Source: Hymenobacter sp. BT18
GTDB lineage: Bacteria > Bacteroidota > Bacteroidia > Cytophagales > Hymenobacteraceae
Length of the DNA: 64,000 nucleotides
Assembly: GCF_012273015.1 (NCBI RefSeq)
Contig: NZ_CP050954.1
Coordinates: 1,116,001-1,180,000 of the forward strand
Direction: 5' to 3'
Position 1 is the stretch's first letter; every line of letters starts with the position of its first letter. Of the stretch, positions 1-8,794 are shown one piece after another. The notes beneath the pieces were generated by a model. The model was given only the letters and a program-made list of their open reading frames with translations, searched no databases and was not told the origin of the DNA. Position numbers and translations under genes: made by a program.

Positions 1-33
1 GTCTTCCACCGTCGTCTTCCCTTTTCGCCTCAC

Positions 34-90
34 ATGACTCTGCTTTTTTCCTCCGTCGGACTAGTCATTACCCTGCCGCTGCCAGGCTGA
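34..90 (+). CDS. Putative ilv operon leader peptide (18 aa)
   Basis: A short open frame encodes MTLLFSSVGLVITLPLPG and stops at TGA 88-90. Eight of its 18 residues are Leu, Val or Ile, the end products of the operon that follows. It lies upstream of an intrinsic-terminator-like hairpin and of ilvE. That arrangement matches leader peptides of attenuated amino-acid operons such as enterobacterial ilvL. The role is inferred from composition and position. The promoter would lie at or before the window edge and cannot be checked. Confidence 0.55.
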   Translation: MTLLFSSVGLVITLPLPG

Positions 91-155
91 ACGGAACCGC
101 GTTACCCGCTATGCCCGCAGCCTTTCGCAGCCTAGTGCTCTGAAAGGCTTTTTTA
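84..155 (+). promoter_or_regulatory. Candidate transcription attenuator of the ilv operon
   Basis: The terminator arms are 119-126 (AGCCTTTC) and 142-149 (GAAAGGCT), a perfect 8-bp stem with a 15-nt loop followed by a T run to 154. The hexamer AGGCTG at 84-89, overlapping the leader peptide stop codon, can pair with CAGCCT at 118-123, which contains most of the left terminator arm. A second CAGCCT lies at 128-133. A ribosome that reaches the leader stop would cover 84-89 and allow termination. A ribosome stalled on upstream Leu/Val/Ile codons would free it for antitermination. The pairings are seen in the sequence and the mechanism is inferred. Confidence 0.55.
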
Positions 156-187
156 TTCTTACTCCTCCTTTTCCGCCAGCCTCCCGC

Positions 188-1090
188 ATGTACTTCACCT
201 CTGACACCGTTGCTTTCCTGGATGGCGAGTTTGTGCCGGCCGAGCAGGCCACGTGCGGCGTCTATGCCCAGTCGTTGCACTACGGCTATGCCGTGTTCGA
301 AGGCATTCGGGCTTATCAGACGCCAGCCGGTACGCGCATTTTCAAGGCTGAGGAGCACTATGAGCGGCTACACTATTCCTGTAAAGCCGTGGGGCTGCCG
401 CTGGCGTACTCGGTAGAGGAGCTCACCCGCATCAGCTACGAAGTGCTGGAGCGCAACAACCTCACCGACGCCTACATTCGGCCCCTGGTGTATGCCGCCA
501 CGCCCAACATGAGTTTGAAAGCCGCGGCCTCCGGCAACCTGCTGATTGCGGTATGGGAATGGGGTAAGTACCTCGGCGACCAACTGCTGCGGCTCACCAT
601 TTCGCCCTACGAGCGGCCCAACCCCAAAGCCGTGCCCATTGAGGCCAAAGTCTCGGGTCACTACGTCAACTCCATCATCGCCAGCACCGAGGCCAAGGGC
701 CGGGGCTACGACGAAGCCCTGCTGCTGGACATGCACGGCTACGTGGCCGAAGGCCCCGGCGCCAACTTCTTTTTCGAGCGCAACGGCGAGCTGTACACCG
801 CGCCCCAGGGCAGCATTCTGCGCGGCATCACCCGCAACACCATTATCGACCTGGCCCGCGAGGCCGGCATCACGGTGCACGAGCAGTTCTTCCGGCCTGA
901 GGAGCTGCGTACCGCTTCCGCCGCCTTCATGACGGGTACCGCCGCCGAGGTTATTGGCGTGGCTTCAGTCGATGACGTGACCTTCTCCACCCCTTTCCAA
1001 CAAACCATCGGTGGCCTGCTGGCCCGTCACTACCAGGCCCTGGTCACCGGGCAGCCCGTCAGAACTGAGAGCTTAGAAGTGAGAACCTAG
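188..1090 (+). CDS. ilvE: Branched-chain amino acid aminotransferase
   Basis: This 300-residue fold-type IV PLP aminotransferase exchanges the amino group between glutamate and the 2-oxo acids of Leu, Ile and Val in the cytoplasm. Visible motifs are GYAVFEGIRAY (about 33-43), the PLP lysine at about K154 in AKVSGHYVNS, and EGPGANFF (about 188-195), which binds the cofactor. Length matches the family. The ATG at 188 follows the attenuator hairpin by about 30 bases. It is the first enzyme gene of the ilvE-D-B-N-C run, with ilvD 87 bases downstream. A D-amino-acid aminotransferase or aminodeoxychorismate lyase is a remote alternative that the operon context argues against. Confidence 0.95.
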   Translation: MYFTSDTVAFLDGEFVPAEQATCGVYAQSLHYGYAVFEGIRAYQTPAGTRIFKAEEHYERLHYSCKAVGLPLAYSVEELTRISYEVLERNNLTDAYIRPLVYAATPNMSLKAAASGNLLIAVWEWGKYLGDQLLRLTISPYERPNPKAVPIEAKVSGHYVNSIIASTEAKGRGYDEALLLDMHGYVAEGPGANFFFERNGELYTAPQGSILRGITRNTIIDLAREAGITVHEQFFRPEELRTASAAFMTGTAAEVIGVASVDDVTFSTPFQQTIGGLLARHYQALVTGQPVRTESLEVRT

Positions 1091-1177
1091 ACTTGTGGAA
1101 CTACTCTCCGGCTTCTTCTCCTCATAGCCTACTCTAACCTCTTGGCTCTAAGCTCTGACCTCTAAGCTCTCAACTAC

Positions 1178-2902
1178 ATGACTCTAAATAAATACAGCCG
1201 CATCTACACCCAGGACGACAGCCTGCCGGCCTCCCAGGCCATGCTCATCGGCTCGGGGCTGTCGGATGAGGACTTGCGCAAGCCGTTCGTGGGCATTTGC
1301 TCCACAGGCTTCGAAGGCAACACCTGCAACATGCACCTCAATGGCCTGGCCGACCAGGTGAAGGCCGGCGTGCAGCAGCAGGGCCTGGTGGGGCTGCGCT
1401 TCAATACCATCGGCGTGTCGGACGGCATCACCAACGGCACGGCTGGTATGCGCTACTCCCTGGTCTCGCGCGAAATCATTGCCGACTCCATCGAGGCCAT
1501 GGCCGGGGCCCACAACTACGATGCCCTGGCCTGCGTGATGGGCTGCGACAAGAACATGCCTGGCGCCCTCATTGCCATGGCCCGCCTCAACCGGCCTTCG
1601 CTGATGGTGTACGGCGGCACTATCAAGGGCGGCACCTTTAAAGGGCAGCAGCTCAACATTGTTTCGTGTTTTGAGGCCTACGGCAAAAAGCTACAGGGGC
1701 AGATATCGGACGAGGATTACAAAGGCATTATTCACAACGCTTGCCCGGGTCCGGGGGCGTGTGGAGGCATGTACACGGCAAATACGATGGCGGCCGCTAT
1801 TGAAACGCTGGGCATGAGTGTTCCGTTTTCCTCGTCCTCCCCGGCCGTAAGCGCCGAAAAGCAGCAGGAGTGCCACGACGCCGGCGGCTACCTGCGCCGC
1901 CTGCTGGAGCTGGACCTCAAGCCTCGCGACATTCTGGTGGGCGAAGCCTTCGAAAACGCCCTGGTGATGACCACCGTGCTGGGCGGCTCCACCAACGCCG
2001 TGCTTCACCTCATTGCCATTGCCCACGCCGCCGGCGTGCACCTGACGATGGAGGACTTCCAGGCCGTGAGCAACCGCGTGCCCGTGCTGGCCGACCTGAA
2101 ACCCAGCGGCAAGTACCTGATGGAAGATTTGTCGGCGCTGGGCGGGGTGCCGGCCGTGATGAAGACCATGCTCAACGCGGGCCTGCTCCACGGCGACCTG
2201 CTGACGGTGACGGGCCGGACGCTAGCCGAAAACCTGGCCGACGTGCAGCCCCTGGGCGCCGAGCAGGACTTGCTGCGGCCCCTGGATAACCCCATCAAAG
2301 CCGACGGCCACATTCAGATTCTGTACGGCAACCTGGCCACCAAAGGCGCGGTGGCCAAAATCACCGGCAAGGAAGGCCTGCGGTTTGAAGGCCCAGCCGT
2401 GGTGTTCAACTCCGAGGAAGAACTCAACGAAGGCATTACGCAGGGCAAGATTCAGCCCGGCCACGTCGTCGTGATTCGCTACGTGGGGCCCAAGGGCGGG
2501 CCCGGCATGCCCGAAATGCTCAAGCCCACTTCCGCCATCATCGGCGCGGGGCTGGGCGACAAGGTGGCCCTGATTACTGACGGGCGCTTTTCGGGCGGCA
2601 CGCACGGCTTCGTTATCGGCCACGTGTGCCCGGAGGCCTACGACGGCGGCACCATTGCCCTGGTGGAAGACGGCGACTGGATTGTGCTGGATGCCGGCAC
2701 CAACACCATTGATGTGCAGGTAAACGCGGCCCAGCTGGCCGTGCGCCGCCAGCAGTGGCAGCGGCCCCGGCCCAGCGTGCAACAGGGCGTGCTGCTGAAG
2801 TATATCCGCACCGTGAGCGACGCGAGCCGCGGCTGTATCACCGATTACGAGGAAGACCATGTACACGCAAGAGCAACCCCAGCCCGTGCCGACCTCGCCT
2901 GA
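1178..2902 (+). CDS. ilvD: Dihydroxy-acid dehydratase
   Basis: This 574-residue IlvD/Edd-family enzyme dehydrates 2,3-dihydroxy-isovalerate and 2,3-dihydroxy-3-methylvalerate to the 2-oxo acids of valine and isoleucine. The iron-sulfur cysteines are visible at C50 (EGNTCNMH), C123 ([10 protein letters not shown]) and C195 ([12 protein letters not shown]). The C-terminal third carries the expected GGPGMPEM and [10 protein letters not shown] motifs. The protein would normally end near [12 protein letters not shown]. The final dozen or so residues lie in a 44-base overlap with ilvB and look like tail added by the overlap. It sits between ilvE and ilvB. Confidence 0.96.
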   Translation: MTLNKYSRIYTQDDSLPASQAMLIGSGLSDEDLRKPFVGICSTGFEGNTCNMHLNGLADQVKAGVQQQGLVGLRFNTIGVSDGITNGTAGMRYSLVSREIIADSIEAMAGAHNYDALACVMGCDKNMPGALIAMARLNRPSLMVYGGTIKGGTFKGQQLNIVSCFEAYGKKLQGQISDEDYKGIIHNACPGPGACGGMYTANTMAAAIETLGMSVPFSSSSPAVSAEKQQECHDAGGYLRRLLELDLKPRDILVGEAFENALVMTTVLGGSTNAVLHLIAIAHAAGVHLTMEDFQAVSNRVPVLADLKPSGKYLMEDLSALGGVPAVMKTMLNAGLLHGDLLTVTGRTLAENLADVQPLGAEQDLLRPLDNPIKADGHIQILYGNLATKGAVAKITGKEGLRFEGPAVVFNSEEELNEGITQGKIQPGHVVVIRYVGPKGGPGMPEMLKPTSAIIGAGLGDKVALITDGRFSGGTHGFVIGHVCPEAYDGGTIALVEDGDWIVLDAGTNTIDVQVNAAQLAVRRQQWQRPRPSVQQGVLLKYIRTVSDASRGCITDYEEDHVHARATPARADLA

Positions 2903-4622
2903 GGCGGCCGTAGCCGCGGCAACGCCAGCTACCCGCACGCTTTCCGGCGCTGAGGCTACGCTGCACGCCCTGCTGGCCGAAGGCGTAGACACCATTTTCG
3001 GGTATCCGGGCGGCGCCATCATCCCGATCTACGATGCCCTCTACGACTTTAAGGAGCAGCTGAACCACGTGCTGGTGCGCCACGAGCAGGGCGGCATTCA
3101 CGCGGCCCAGGGCTACGCGCGGTCTTCGGGCAAGGTGGGCGTGGTCTTCGCCACCAGCGGCCCCGGTGCCACCAACCTCGTCACCGGCCTAGCCGATGCC
3201 CTCATTGACAGCACCCCGCTGGTGTGCATTACGGGGCAGGTATTCGCGCACTTGCTGGGCACCGATGCCTTCCAGGAAACCGACATCATCAACATCACCA
3301 CACCCATTACCAAGTGGAACCACCAGGTGACGGACGCCAGTGAAATCCCCGAGGTGCTGGCTAAGGCCTTCTACATTGCCCGCAGCGGCCGCCCCGGTCC
3401 GGTCCTTATCGACATCACCAAGAACGCCCAGATTCAGAAGGCCGACTTCGCGCCCTACCAGCCTTGTACCCACATCCGCAGCTACCGCCCCAAGCCCATT
3501 GTGCGGCCTGAGTACGTAGCGCAGGCGGCCGAGCTCATCAACCAGGCCAAGCGGCCCCTGGTGCTTTGGGGGCAGGGCGTACTGCTGGGCCAGGCGGAGC
3601 AGGAGTTCCGGCAGTTCATTGAGAAAAGCGGCATTCCGGCGGCTTGGACGATTCTGGGTGCTGGCGCCCTACCCACCGGCCACCCGCTCAACGTGGGCAT
3701 GCTGGGCATGCACGGCAACTACGGCCCCAACGTGCTGACCAACGAGTGCGACGTGCTCATTGCCATTGGCATGCGCTTCGACGACCGGGTAACGGGCCGC
3801 CTCGACAAGTACGCCCGCCAGGCCCAGGTGATTCATCTCGACATCGACCCCACGGAAATCGACAAGAACGTGGCGGCTACCGTGCCGGTATGGGGCGACT
3901 GCAAGGAAACCCTGCCCTTGCTTACGCAGCTGGTGCAGGCCCGCACTTACCCCGAGTGGCGGCAGCGCTTCACGGAGCACGATGCCGAGGAAATTGCGGC
4001 CGTCATTCAGGACGAGCTGTTTCCGACCTCCGACGAGCTGACCATGGGCGAAGTGATTCAGCAGCTGAACGAGCTGACCCAGGGTGAGGCCATCATTGTG
4101 ACGGATGTAGGCCAGCACCAGATGGTGGCCTGCCGGTACGCCAAGCTCAACCACACCCGCAGCAACATCACCAGCGGGGGCCTGGGCACTATGGGTTTTG
4201 CGCTGCCCGCCGCCATCGGGGCCAAGTATGGGGCGCCAGAGCGCACGGTAGTAGCCGTCATCGGCGACGGGGGCATCCAGATGACGATTCAGGAGCTGGG
4301 CACCATCATGCAGACGGGCGTGAACGTGAAGATCCTGCTGCTCAACAACCAGTTTCTGGGCATGGTGCGCCAGTGGCAGGAGCTGTTTCACGAGCGGCGC
4401 TACTCCTTCGTGGACATTGCCAGCCCCGACTACGTGACCGTGGCCCAGGGCTACAGCATAGCCGGCCGCCGCGTGGATGCCCGCCCCGAGCTGCAAAACG
4501 CCCTGCGCGAAATGCTCGAACACCCCGGCTCCTTCCTGCTGGAGGTAATGGTCACCCGCGAAAACAACATCTTCCCCATGGTACCGCAGGGCTGCGGCGT
4601 GGGCGAAATACGGCTTAAGTAA
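2859..4622 (+). CDS. ilvB: Acetolactate synthase, large (catalytic) subunit
   Basis: This 587-residue thiamine-diphosphate enzyme condenses pyruvate with pyruvate or 2-oxobutyrate, the first common step of Val/Leu and Ile synthesis. The domain order is TPP pyrimidine-binding, central and TPP pyrophosphate-binding. The activating glutamate is E76 in [15 protein letters not shown]. The GDG...NN TPP motif runs from residue 469 ([10 protein letters not shown]) to 497. The ATG at 2859 lies inside the end of ilvD, preceded by a purine-rich GAGGAAGA. The first 28 residues are a low-complexity Pro/Ala extension before the conserved LSGAEA start, so a later start is possible. It is translationally close to ilvD. 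Confidence 0.95.
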   Translation: MYTQEQPQPVPTSPEAAVAAATPATRTLSGAEATLHALLAEGVDTIFGYPGGAIIPIYDALYDFKEQLNHVLVRHEQGGIHAAQGYARSSGKVGVVFATSGPGATNLVTGLADALIDSTPLVCITGQVFAHLLGTDAFQETDIINITTPITKWNHQVTDASEIPEVLAKAFYIARSGRPGPVLIDITKNAQIQKADFAPYQPCTHIRSYRPKPIVRPEYVAQAAELINQAKRPLVLWGQGVLLGQAEQEFRQFIEKSGIPAAWTILGAGALPTGHPLNVGMLGMHGNYGPNVLTNECDVLIAIGMRFDDRVTGRLDKYARQAQVIHLDIDPTEIDKNVAATVPVWGDCKETLPLLTQLVQARTYPEWRQRFTEHDAEEIAAVIQDELFPTSDELTMGEVIQQLNELTQGEAIIVTDVGQHQMVACRYAKLNHTRSNITSGGLGTMGFALPAAIGAKYGAPERTVVAVIGDGGIQMTIQELGTIMQTGVNVKILLLNNQFLGMVRQWQELFHERRYSFVDIASPDYVTVAQGYSIAGRRVDARPELQNALREMLEHPGSFLLEVMVTRENNIFPMVPQGCGVGEIRLK

Positions 4623-4623
4623 A

Positions 4624-4670
4624 TGTCGTTGCGAGCCGGTGGCGCATCAAGACACCGGCTCGCAACGACA
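4624..4670. repeat. 18-bp perfect palindrome between ilvB and ilvN
   Basis: The arms are 4624-4641 and 4653-4670, perfectly complementary over 18 bp around an 11-nt loop. The left arm begins TGTCGTTGCGAGCC. It starts two bases after the ilvB stop codon and ends 16 bases before the ilvN ATG. No T run follows. It is therefore more likely a dispersed palindromic element that inserted into the operon, or an RNA-stability or translation-modulating hairpin, than a terminator. Confidence 0.8.
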
Positions 4671-4686
4671 ACACAAGTTCCCCCTT

Positions 4687-5292
4687 ATGCACCAGCAACC
4701 AATCGACCGGCGCGAGTACAACATCACGGCGTATACCGAGAACCAGGTGGGGCTGCTGAACCGCATTGCCATCATCTTCTCGCGGCGCAAAATCAACATC
4801 GAAAGCCTCAACACCTCCCCTTCCGAAATCGAAGGTATTCACCGCTTCAACATTGTGGTTGTGGAGACGGAGGAAGTGGTGCGCAAGATTGCCCGCCAGA
4901 TTGAAAAGCAGGTGGAAGTGCTCAAGGTCTACTTCAACCCCAACGAGGACGTCATCTGGCAGGAAATGGCCCTCTACAAAGTGCCCACCGACGTCATTGC
5001 CGAGCGGGCCCTGGTGGAGCGGCTGCTGCGGGAGCACGGCGCCCGGGCCGTGGTCATTCGCAAGGACTACACGGTGTTTGAAACCACCGGCCACCGCGAA
5101 GAAACCGACAAGCTGCTGGCGGTGCTGCAGCCCTACGGCCTCATCGAGTTTGTGCGCTCGGCCCGCATTGCCATCATCAAGGGCAGTGAAGGCTTCCACC
5201 ACAAGCTGCGCGAGTTTGAGCGCATCGAGCCCGGCCATGAGGTCAGCGAAAACGACTACCTCAATAGTCGAGACAAAGTGTTTTCGATGTAG
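4687..5292 (+). CDS. ilvN: Acetolactate synthase, small (regulatory) subunit
   Basis: This 201-residue regulatory partner of IlvB confers feedback control by valine through its ACT domain. The N-terminal ACT domain is clear (YNITAYTENQVGLLNRIAII, then INIESLNTSPSE), followed by an acetolactate synthase small-subunit C-terminal domain with a KDYTVFETTG-type segment. The frame stays open upstream to 4639, but that extension is encoded by the palindrome, so the ATG at 4687 (MHQQPIDRREYN) is preferred. It is somewhat longer than the roughly 160-residue enterobacterial small subunits. ilvC follows after 67 bases. Confidence 0.93.
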   Translation: MHQQPIDRREYNITAYTENQVGLLNRIAIIFSRRKINIESLNTSPSEIEGIHRFNIVVVETEEVVRKIARQIEKQVEVLKVYFNPNEDVIWQEMALYKVPTDVIAERALVERLLREHGARAVVIRKDYTVFETTGHREETDKLLAVLQPYGLIEFVRSARIAIIKGSEGFHHKLREFERIEPGHEVSENDYLNSRDKVFSM

Positions 5293-5359
5293 CACCAACG
5301 TCGCCAACAACCAACGAATCAATCACAATAAACCTTCAACCACTCAACCTCCAACCATC

Positions 5360-6427
5360 ATGGCAACCATCAACTTCGGCGGCGTAGAAGAGCACGTAGT
5401 TACCCGCGACGAATTTCCTTTGGAAAAAGCCCGCACGATTCTCAAGGATGAAACCATTGCCGTGATTGGCTACGGCGTGCAGGGCCCCGGCCAGGCGCTG
5501 AACCTGCGCGACAACGGCTTCAACGTCATCATCGGGCAGCGCCGCGACTCCGCCTCCTGGAGCAAGGCCGAAGCCGATGGCTGGGTGGAAGGTGAAACCT
5601 TGTTCGACATCGAAGAAGCAGCGGAGCGCGGTACCATCATTGCCAACCTGCTCTCCGACGCCGGTCAGATTGCAGTGTGGCCCACGCTGAAAGCCAAGCT
5701 CACGGCCGGAAAAACGCTGTACTTCTCGCACGGCTTCGGCATCACCTTCAACGACCAGACCGGCATCATCCCGCCCGCCGACGTGGACGTGGTGCTGGTA
5801 GCACCTAAGGGCAGCGGCACCAGCCTGCGTCGCCTGTTTGTGGCCGGCGGTGGGCTGAACTCCTCGTTTGCCGTGTACCAGGATGCCACCGGCCACGCCT
5901 ACGAAAAGGCTATTGCTTTGGGCATCGGGGTGGGCTCGGGCTACCTGTTCGAAACCGACTTCAAGCGCGAAGTGTACTCCGACCTCACCGGCGAGCGGGG
6001 CGTGCTGATGGGCGCTCTGGCTGGCATCATCGAGGCTCAGTACCAGGTGCTGCGCCAGCGCGGCCACTCCCCTTCCGAAGCCTTCAACGAAACCGTGGAA
6101 GAACTCACCCAGAGCCTGGTGCCGCTGGTGGGCGAAAACGGCATGGATTGGATGTTCAGCAACTGCTCCGTAACGGCACAGCGCGGCGCCCTCGACTGGA
6201 AAGGCAAGTTCCGCGAGGCTACCCTACCTGTGCTCAACGAGCTGTACGACAGCGTAGCCTCGGGCCAGGAGGCCGCCCGCACCATCCAGCGTGGCTCCAC
6301 GCCCGGCTACCGCCAGGAGCTGGAAGCCGAGCTGAAGGAAGTGCGCGACTCGGAGCTGTGGCAGACCGGAGCGACCGTGCGTGAGCTACGCTCCAAGGCT
6401 ACCGAGAAAGTAGAAGAGTTGAGCTAA
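5360..6427 (+). CDS. ilvC: Ketol-acid reductoisomerase
   Basis: This 355-residue protein isomerizes and reduces acetolactate or acetohydroxybutyrate with NADPH, the second common step of Val/Ile synthesis. The Rossmann motif is GYGVQGPGQALNLRDNG at residues 38-54. The helical C-terminal knotted domain contains GERGVLMG and a long EAFNETVEELTQ helix. Length indicates the short class I type. The reading frame is open far upstream but overlaps ilvN there. The ATG at 5360 follows an A/C-rich leader and gives the expected N-terminus MATINFGGV. It is the last gene of the operon, with a strong terminator 16 bases downstream. Confidence 0.95.
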   Translation: MATINFGGVEEHVVTRDEFPLEKARTILKDETIAVIGYGVQGPGQALNLRDNGFNVIIGQRRDSASWSKAEADGWVEGETLFDIEEAAERGTIIANLLSDAGQIAVWPTLKAKLTAGKTLYFSHGFGITFNDQTGIIPPADVDVVLVAPKGSGTSLRRLFVAGGGLNSSFAVYQDATGHAYEKAIALGIGVGSGYLFETDFKREVYSDLTGERGVLMGALAGIIEAQYQVLRQRGHSPSEAFNETVEELTQSLVPLVGENGMDWMFSNCSVTAQRGALDWKGKFREATLPVLNELYDSVASGQEAARTIQRGSTPGYRQELEAELKEVRDSELWQTGATVRELRSKATEKVEELS

Positions 6428-6443
6428 ACTGAAAACAAACCAA

Positions 6444-6477
6444 GGAAGGCTGGCCGCAACGCCAGCCTTCCATTTTT
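6444..6477 (+). terminator. Intrinsic terminator after ilvC
   Basis: A perfect 11-bp stem (GGAAGGCTGGC at 6444-6454 with GCCAGCCTTCC at 6461-6471) has a 6-nt loop and is followed by ATTTTT. It closes the ilvE-D-B-N-C transcription unit 16 bases after the ilvC stop. Confidence 0.92.
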
Positions 6478-6487
6478 CGCCGGCCCT

Positions 6488-7240
6488 ATGCACTGGAATG
6501 CTGATACCTATACCCAAAAGCACGCTTTCGTCTCTCAATACGGCACCGGCCTGGTGGAAGTACTAGCCCCGCAGCCGGGCGAATGGGTGCTGGACCTGGG
6601 CTGCGGGGCCGGGGAGCTGGCGCAGGAAATAGCCAGCCGGGGCGCTAACGTGGTGGGCCTGGATGCCTCAGCCGACATGCTGATCAAGGCCCGCCAGCAG
6701 TTTCCGGCGCTAGACTTCCAACTGGCCGATGCCGCTTCGTTTCAGCTGCCGGAACGCTTCGACGCCGTGTTCTCCAATGCGGCGCTGCACTGGGTTCCGG
6801 CGGCGGCGGCCGTGGTGCGGCAGGTGTATCAGCACCTGAAGCCAGGTGGGCGCTTCGTAGCGGAGCTTGGCGGAAAGGGCAACGTAGGGCACATTGTGGA
6901 AGCCCTGCTCCGCCAGTTGCACCAGCACGGCTACCCCCAGGCCCGCGCCGACTGGTGGTACTTCCCCTCGGTAGCCGAGTACGCTACCCTGCTCGAACAG
7001 CAAGGCTTCCGGGTACGCCTGGCCCAGCACTACGACCGGGAAACGCCGCTTGCCGACCCCAAAACCGGCCTTCGGGACTGGATTGAACAGTTTGGGGACA
7101 ATTTCTTTCGCGGTGTTCAGGATGAAGATCGGGCGGCCATCCTTACGGCTACCGAAGCTGAGCTGCGCCCCGTCCTATTCCGGGACGGCCAATGGCGGGC
7201 CGATTACAAGCGCCTGCGCATCGTGGCGGAGAAGCCCTAG
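6488..7240 (+). CDS. Class I SAM-dependent methyltransferase
   Basis: This 250-residue cytoplasmic protein has a methyltransferase fold. Motif I is VLDLGCGAGELAQEIA (residues 34-49), the acidic end of strand 2 is VVGLDAS (about 55-61), and DAVFSNAALHWV is the usual post-motif segment. The overall pattern resembles the trans-aconitate methyltransferase/UbiE-like group. The substrate cannot be told from sequence. It begins 11 bases after the ilvC terminator and is followed 44 bases later by ilvA. It sits inside the branched-chain block, but nothing visible ties it to that pathway. Confidence 0.85.
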   Translation: MHWNADTYTQKHAFVSQYGTGLVEVLAPQPGEWVLDLGCGAGELAQEIASRGANVVGLDASADMLIKARQQFPALDFQLADAASFQLPERFDAVFSNAALHWVPAAAAVVRQVYQHLKPGGRFVAELGGKGNVGHIVEALLRQLHQHGYPQARADWWYFPSVAEYATLLEQQGFRVRLAQHYDRETPLADPKTGLRDWIEQFGDNFFRGVQDEDRAAILTATEAELRPVLFRDGQWRADYKRLRIVAEKP

Positions 7241-7284
7241 ACTTACCTGAAAAGCCGCCGGACTCTGGCGCAAAATGAGCCTAT

Positions 7285-8556
7285 ATGGAACAAGAAACCC
7301 TCACCGCCAGCCCCGTTGTGCAACTGGCCAACGTAGAGCGCGCCGCCCGCACCCTGGATGGCGTCATCTACAAAACCCTGCTGCAGCACAATCTGGGCCT
7401 TTCGGATGCTTACGGGGCCCAGGTCTACCTCAAGCGCGAAGACCTACAGGTGGTGCGCTCCTACAAAATCCGGGGGGCCTATAATAAGATTGCCGGGCTG
7501 AGTCGGGAACAGGTGACCCGCGACGTGGTCTGCGCTTCGGCCGGCAACCACGCCCAGGGCGTGGCCTATGCCTGCCAGCTGCTCGGAATTCGCGGCCACA
7601 TCTTCATGCCCGCCCAAACGCCGGCCCAGAAGGTGAGTAAAGTGCGGCTGTTTGGCAAAGACCAAGTAGAAGTGGTGCTGGTAGGCGCCACCTTCGACGA
7701 CACGTACCAAGCCGCCAAGAACTTCTGCGACCAGCGCGGCAGCACCTTCGTGCACCCGTTCGACGACCTGGCCATAGTAGAAGGCCAGGCCACCGTGGGC
7801 CTGGAAATCCTACGCGACGCCCCTGCTTCCATCGACTTTCTGTTTATGCCCATCGGCGGCGGGGGGCTAGCTTCGGGCGTAAGCAGCGTGTTCCGGCAGC
7901 TGAGCCCCCACACCCGCCTGATTGGCGTGCAGCCGCTGGGGGCCCCTTCCATGCAGCAGGCTATTGCCAACGGACAGCGCCAAGCCCTGGAATCTATTGA
8001 GAGCTTCGTGGATGGCGCAGCCGTGAAGTGCCCCGGCGAGCTGACATTTCAGCTGTGCCAGGAGCTGCTGGATGAGGTGGCGTTAGTGCCCGAAGGCCAA
8101 GTGTGTGAGGACCTGCTGAAGATGTACAACGAGGAAGGCATTGTGCTGGAGCCCGCGGGCACGCTCAGCGTCTCGGCCCTGCACCAGTACGCCGACCAGA
8201 TTCGGGGCAAAACGGTGGTGTGCGTGCTTAGCGGCTCCAACAACGACATCACCCGCATGGAGGAAATCAAGGAGCGGGCCATGCGCCACCAGGGCCGCAA
8301 GCATTACTTCCTGGTTACCTTCAACCAGAAGCCCGGGGCTCTGCGCCGCTTCGTCAACCACGTGCTCCGGGAAGGCGACGACATCATTCAGTTTCAGTAC
8401 ATTAAAAAGAACAATAAGGAAAAAGGCCCCGTTTTCATCGGTCTGGAAGTGCAGAACCCACACGAGGTAGCGGGCATTCAGCAGCGTATGGCCGACGAAG
8501 GCTTCGGCTACGAGTACCTGAACGGCAAGCAGGACTTCTTGAGTCTGCTGGTATAA
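7285..8556 (+). CDS. ilvA: Threonine dehydratase (threonine ammonia-lyase), biosynthetic
   Basis: This 423-residue PLP enzyme converts threonine to 2-oxobutyrate and ammonia, the committed step to isoleucine. The PLP lysine is K61 in VRSYKIRGAYNK. A glycine-rich phosphate loop (MPIGGGGLASG) and CVLSGSNND near the end of the catalytic domain are visible. Residues from about 340 form one ACT-like regulatory domain (HYFLVTFNQKPGALRRFVNHV), fewer than the two in the long E. coli IlvA and typical of shorter IlvA types. The location among ilv and leu genes supports a biosynthetic rather than catabolic role. Confidence 0.92.
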   Translation: MEQETLTASPVVQLANVERAARTLDGVIYKTLLQHNLGLSDAYGAQVYLKREDLQVVRSYKIRGAYNKIAGLSREQVTRDVVCASAGNHAQGVAYACQLLGIRGHIFMPAQTPAQKVSKVRLFGKDQVEVVLVGATFDDTYQAAKNFCDQRGSTFVHPFDDLAIVEGQATVGLEILRDAPASIDFLFMPIGGGGLASGVSSVFRQLSPHTRLIGVQPLGAPSMQQAIANGQRQALESIESFVDGAAVKCPGELTFQLCQELLDEVALVPEGQVCEDLLKMYNEEGIVLEPAGTLSVSALHQYADQIRGKTVVCVLSGSNNDITRMEEIKERAMRHQGRKHYFLVTFNQKPGALRRFVNHVLREGDDIIQFQYIKKNNKEKGPVFIGLEVQNPHEVAGIQQRMADEGFGYEYLNGKQDFLSLLV

Positions 8557-8794
8557 GGCAAGTAGCTGCACTGATTTAAGATAAAATAGTAGCCTCGCTA
8601 CCTCAGAATGAAGGCCGCTTGCTTATTTCAGGATTTGGCCGTTGTAGTTTAATTTATTTTCCATATTTGATTATCAACAAGTTACAAACGCAACGTCAAC
8701 TTTTAGAAATAGTAGGCGTGCTGATTAACCGTTTTCATAGCCCCCTGAAGTCCGTGTACTTGCGAGTAGCCTTTTCGCCGAAAGACCTTACCCT

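Noticed and set aside
1062..1176. 12-bp inverted repeat spanning the end of ilvE and the ilvD spacer (TGAGAGCTTAGA/TCTAAGCTCTCA)
   Set aside because: The arms are about 80 bases apart and lie in low-complexity sequence with no T run. Not convincing as a regulatory element.
8608..8652. Short frame MKAACLFQDLAVVV upstream of leuA, as a second leader peptide
   Set aside because: It ends in three Val codons, but no terminator hairpin follows before leuA and the start has no clear support, so attenuation is not shown.
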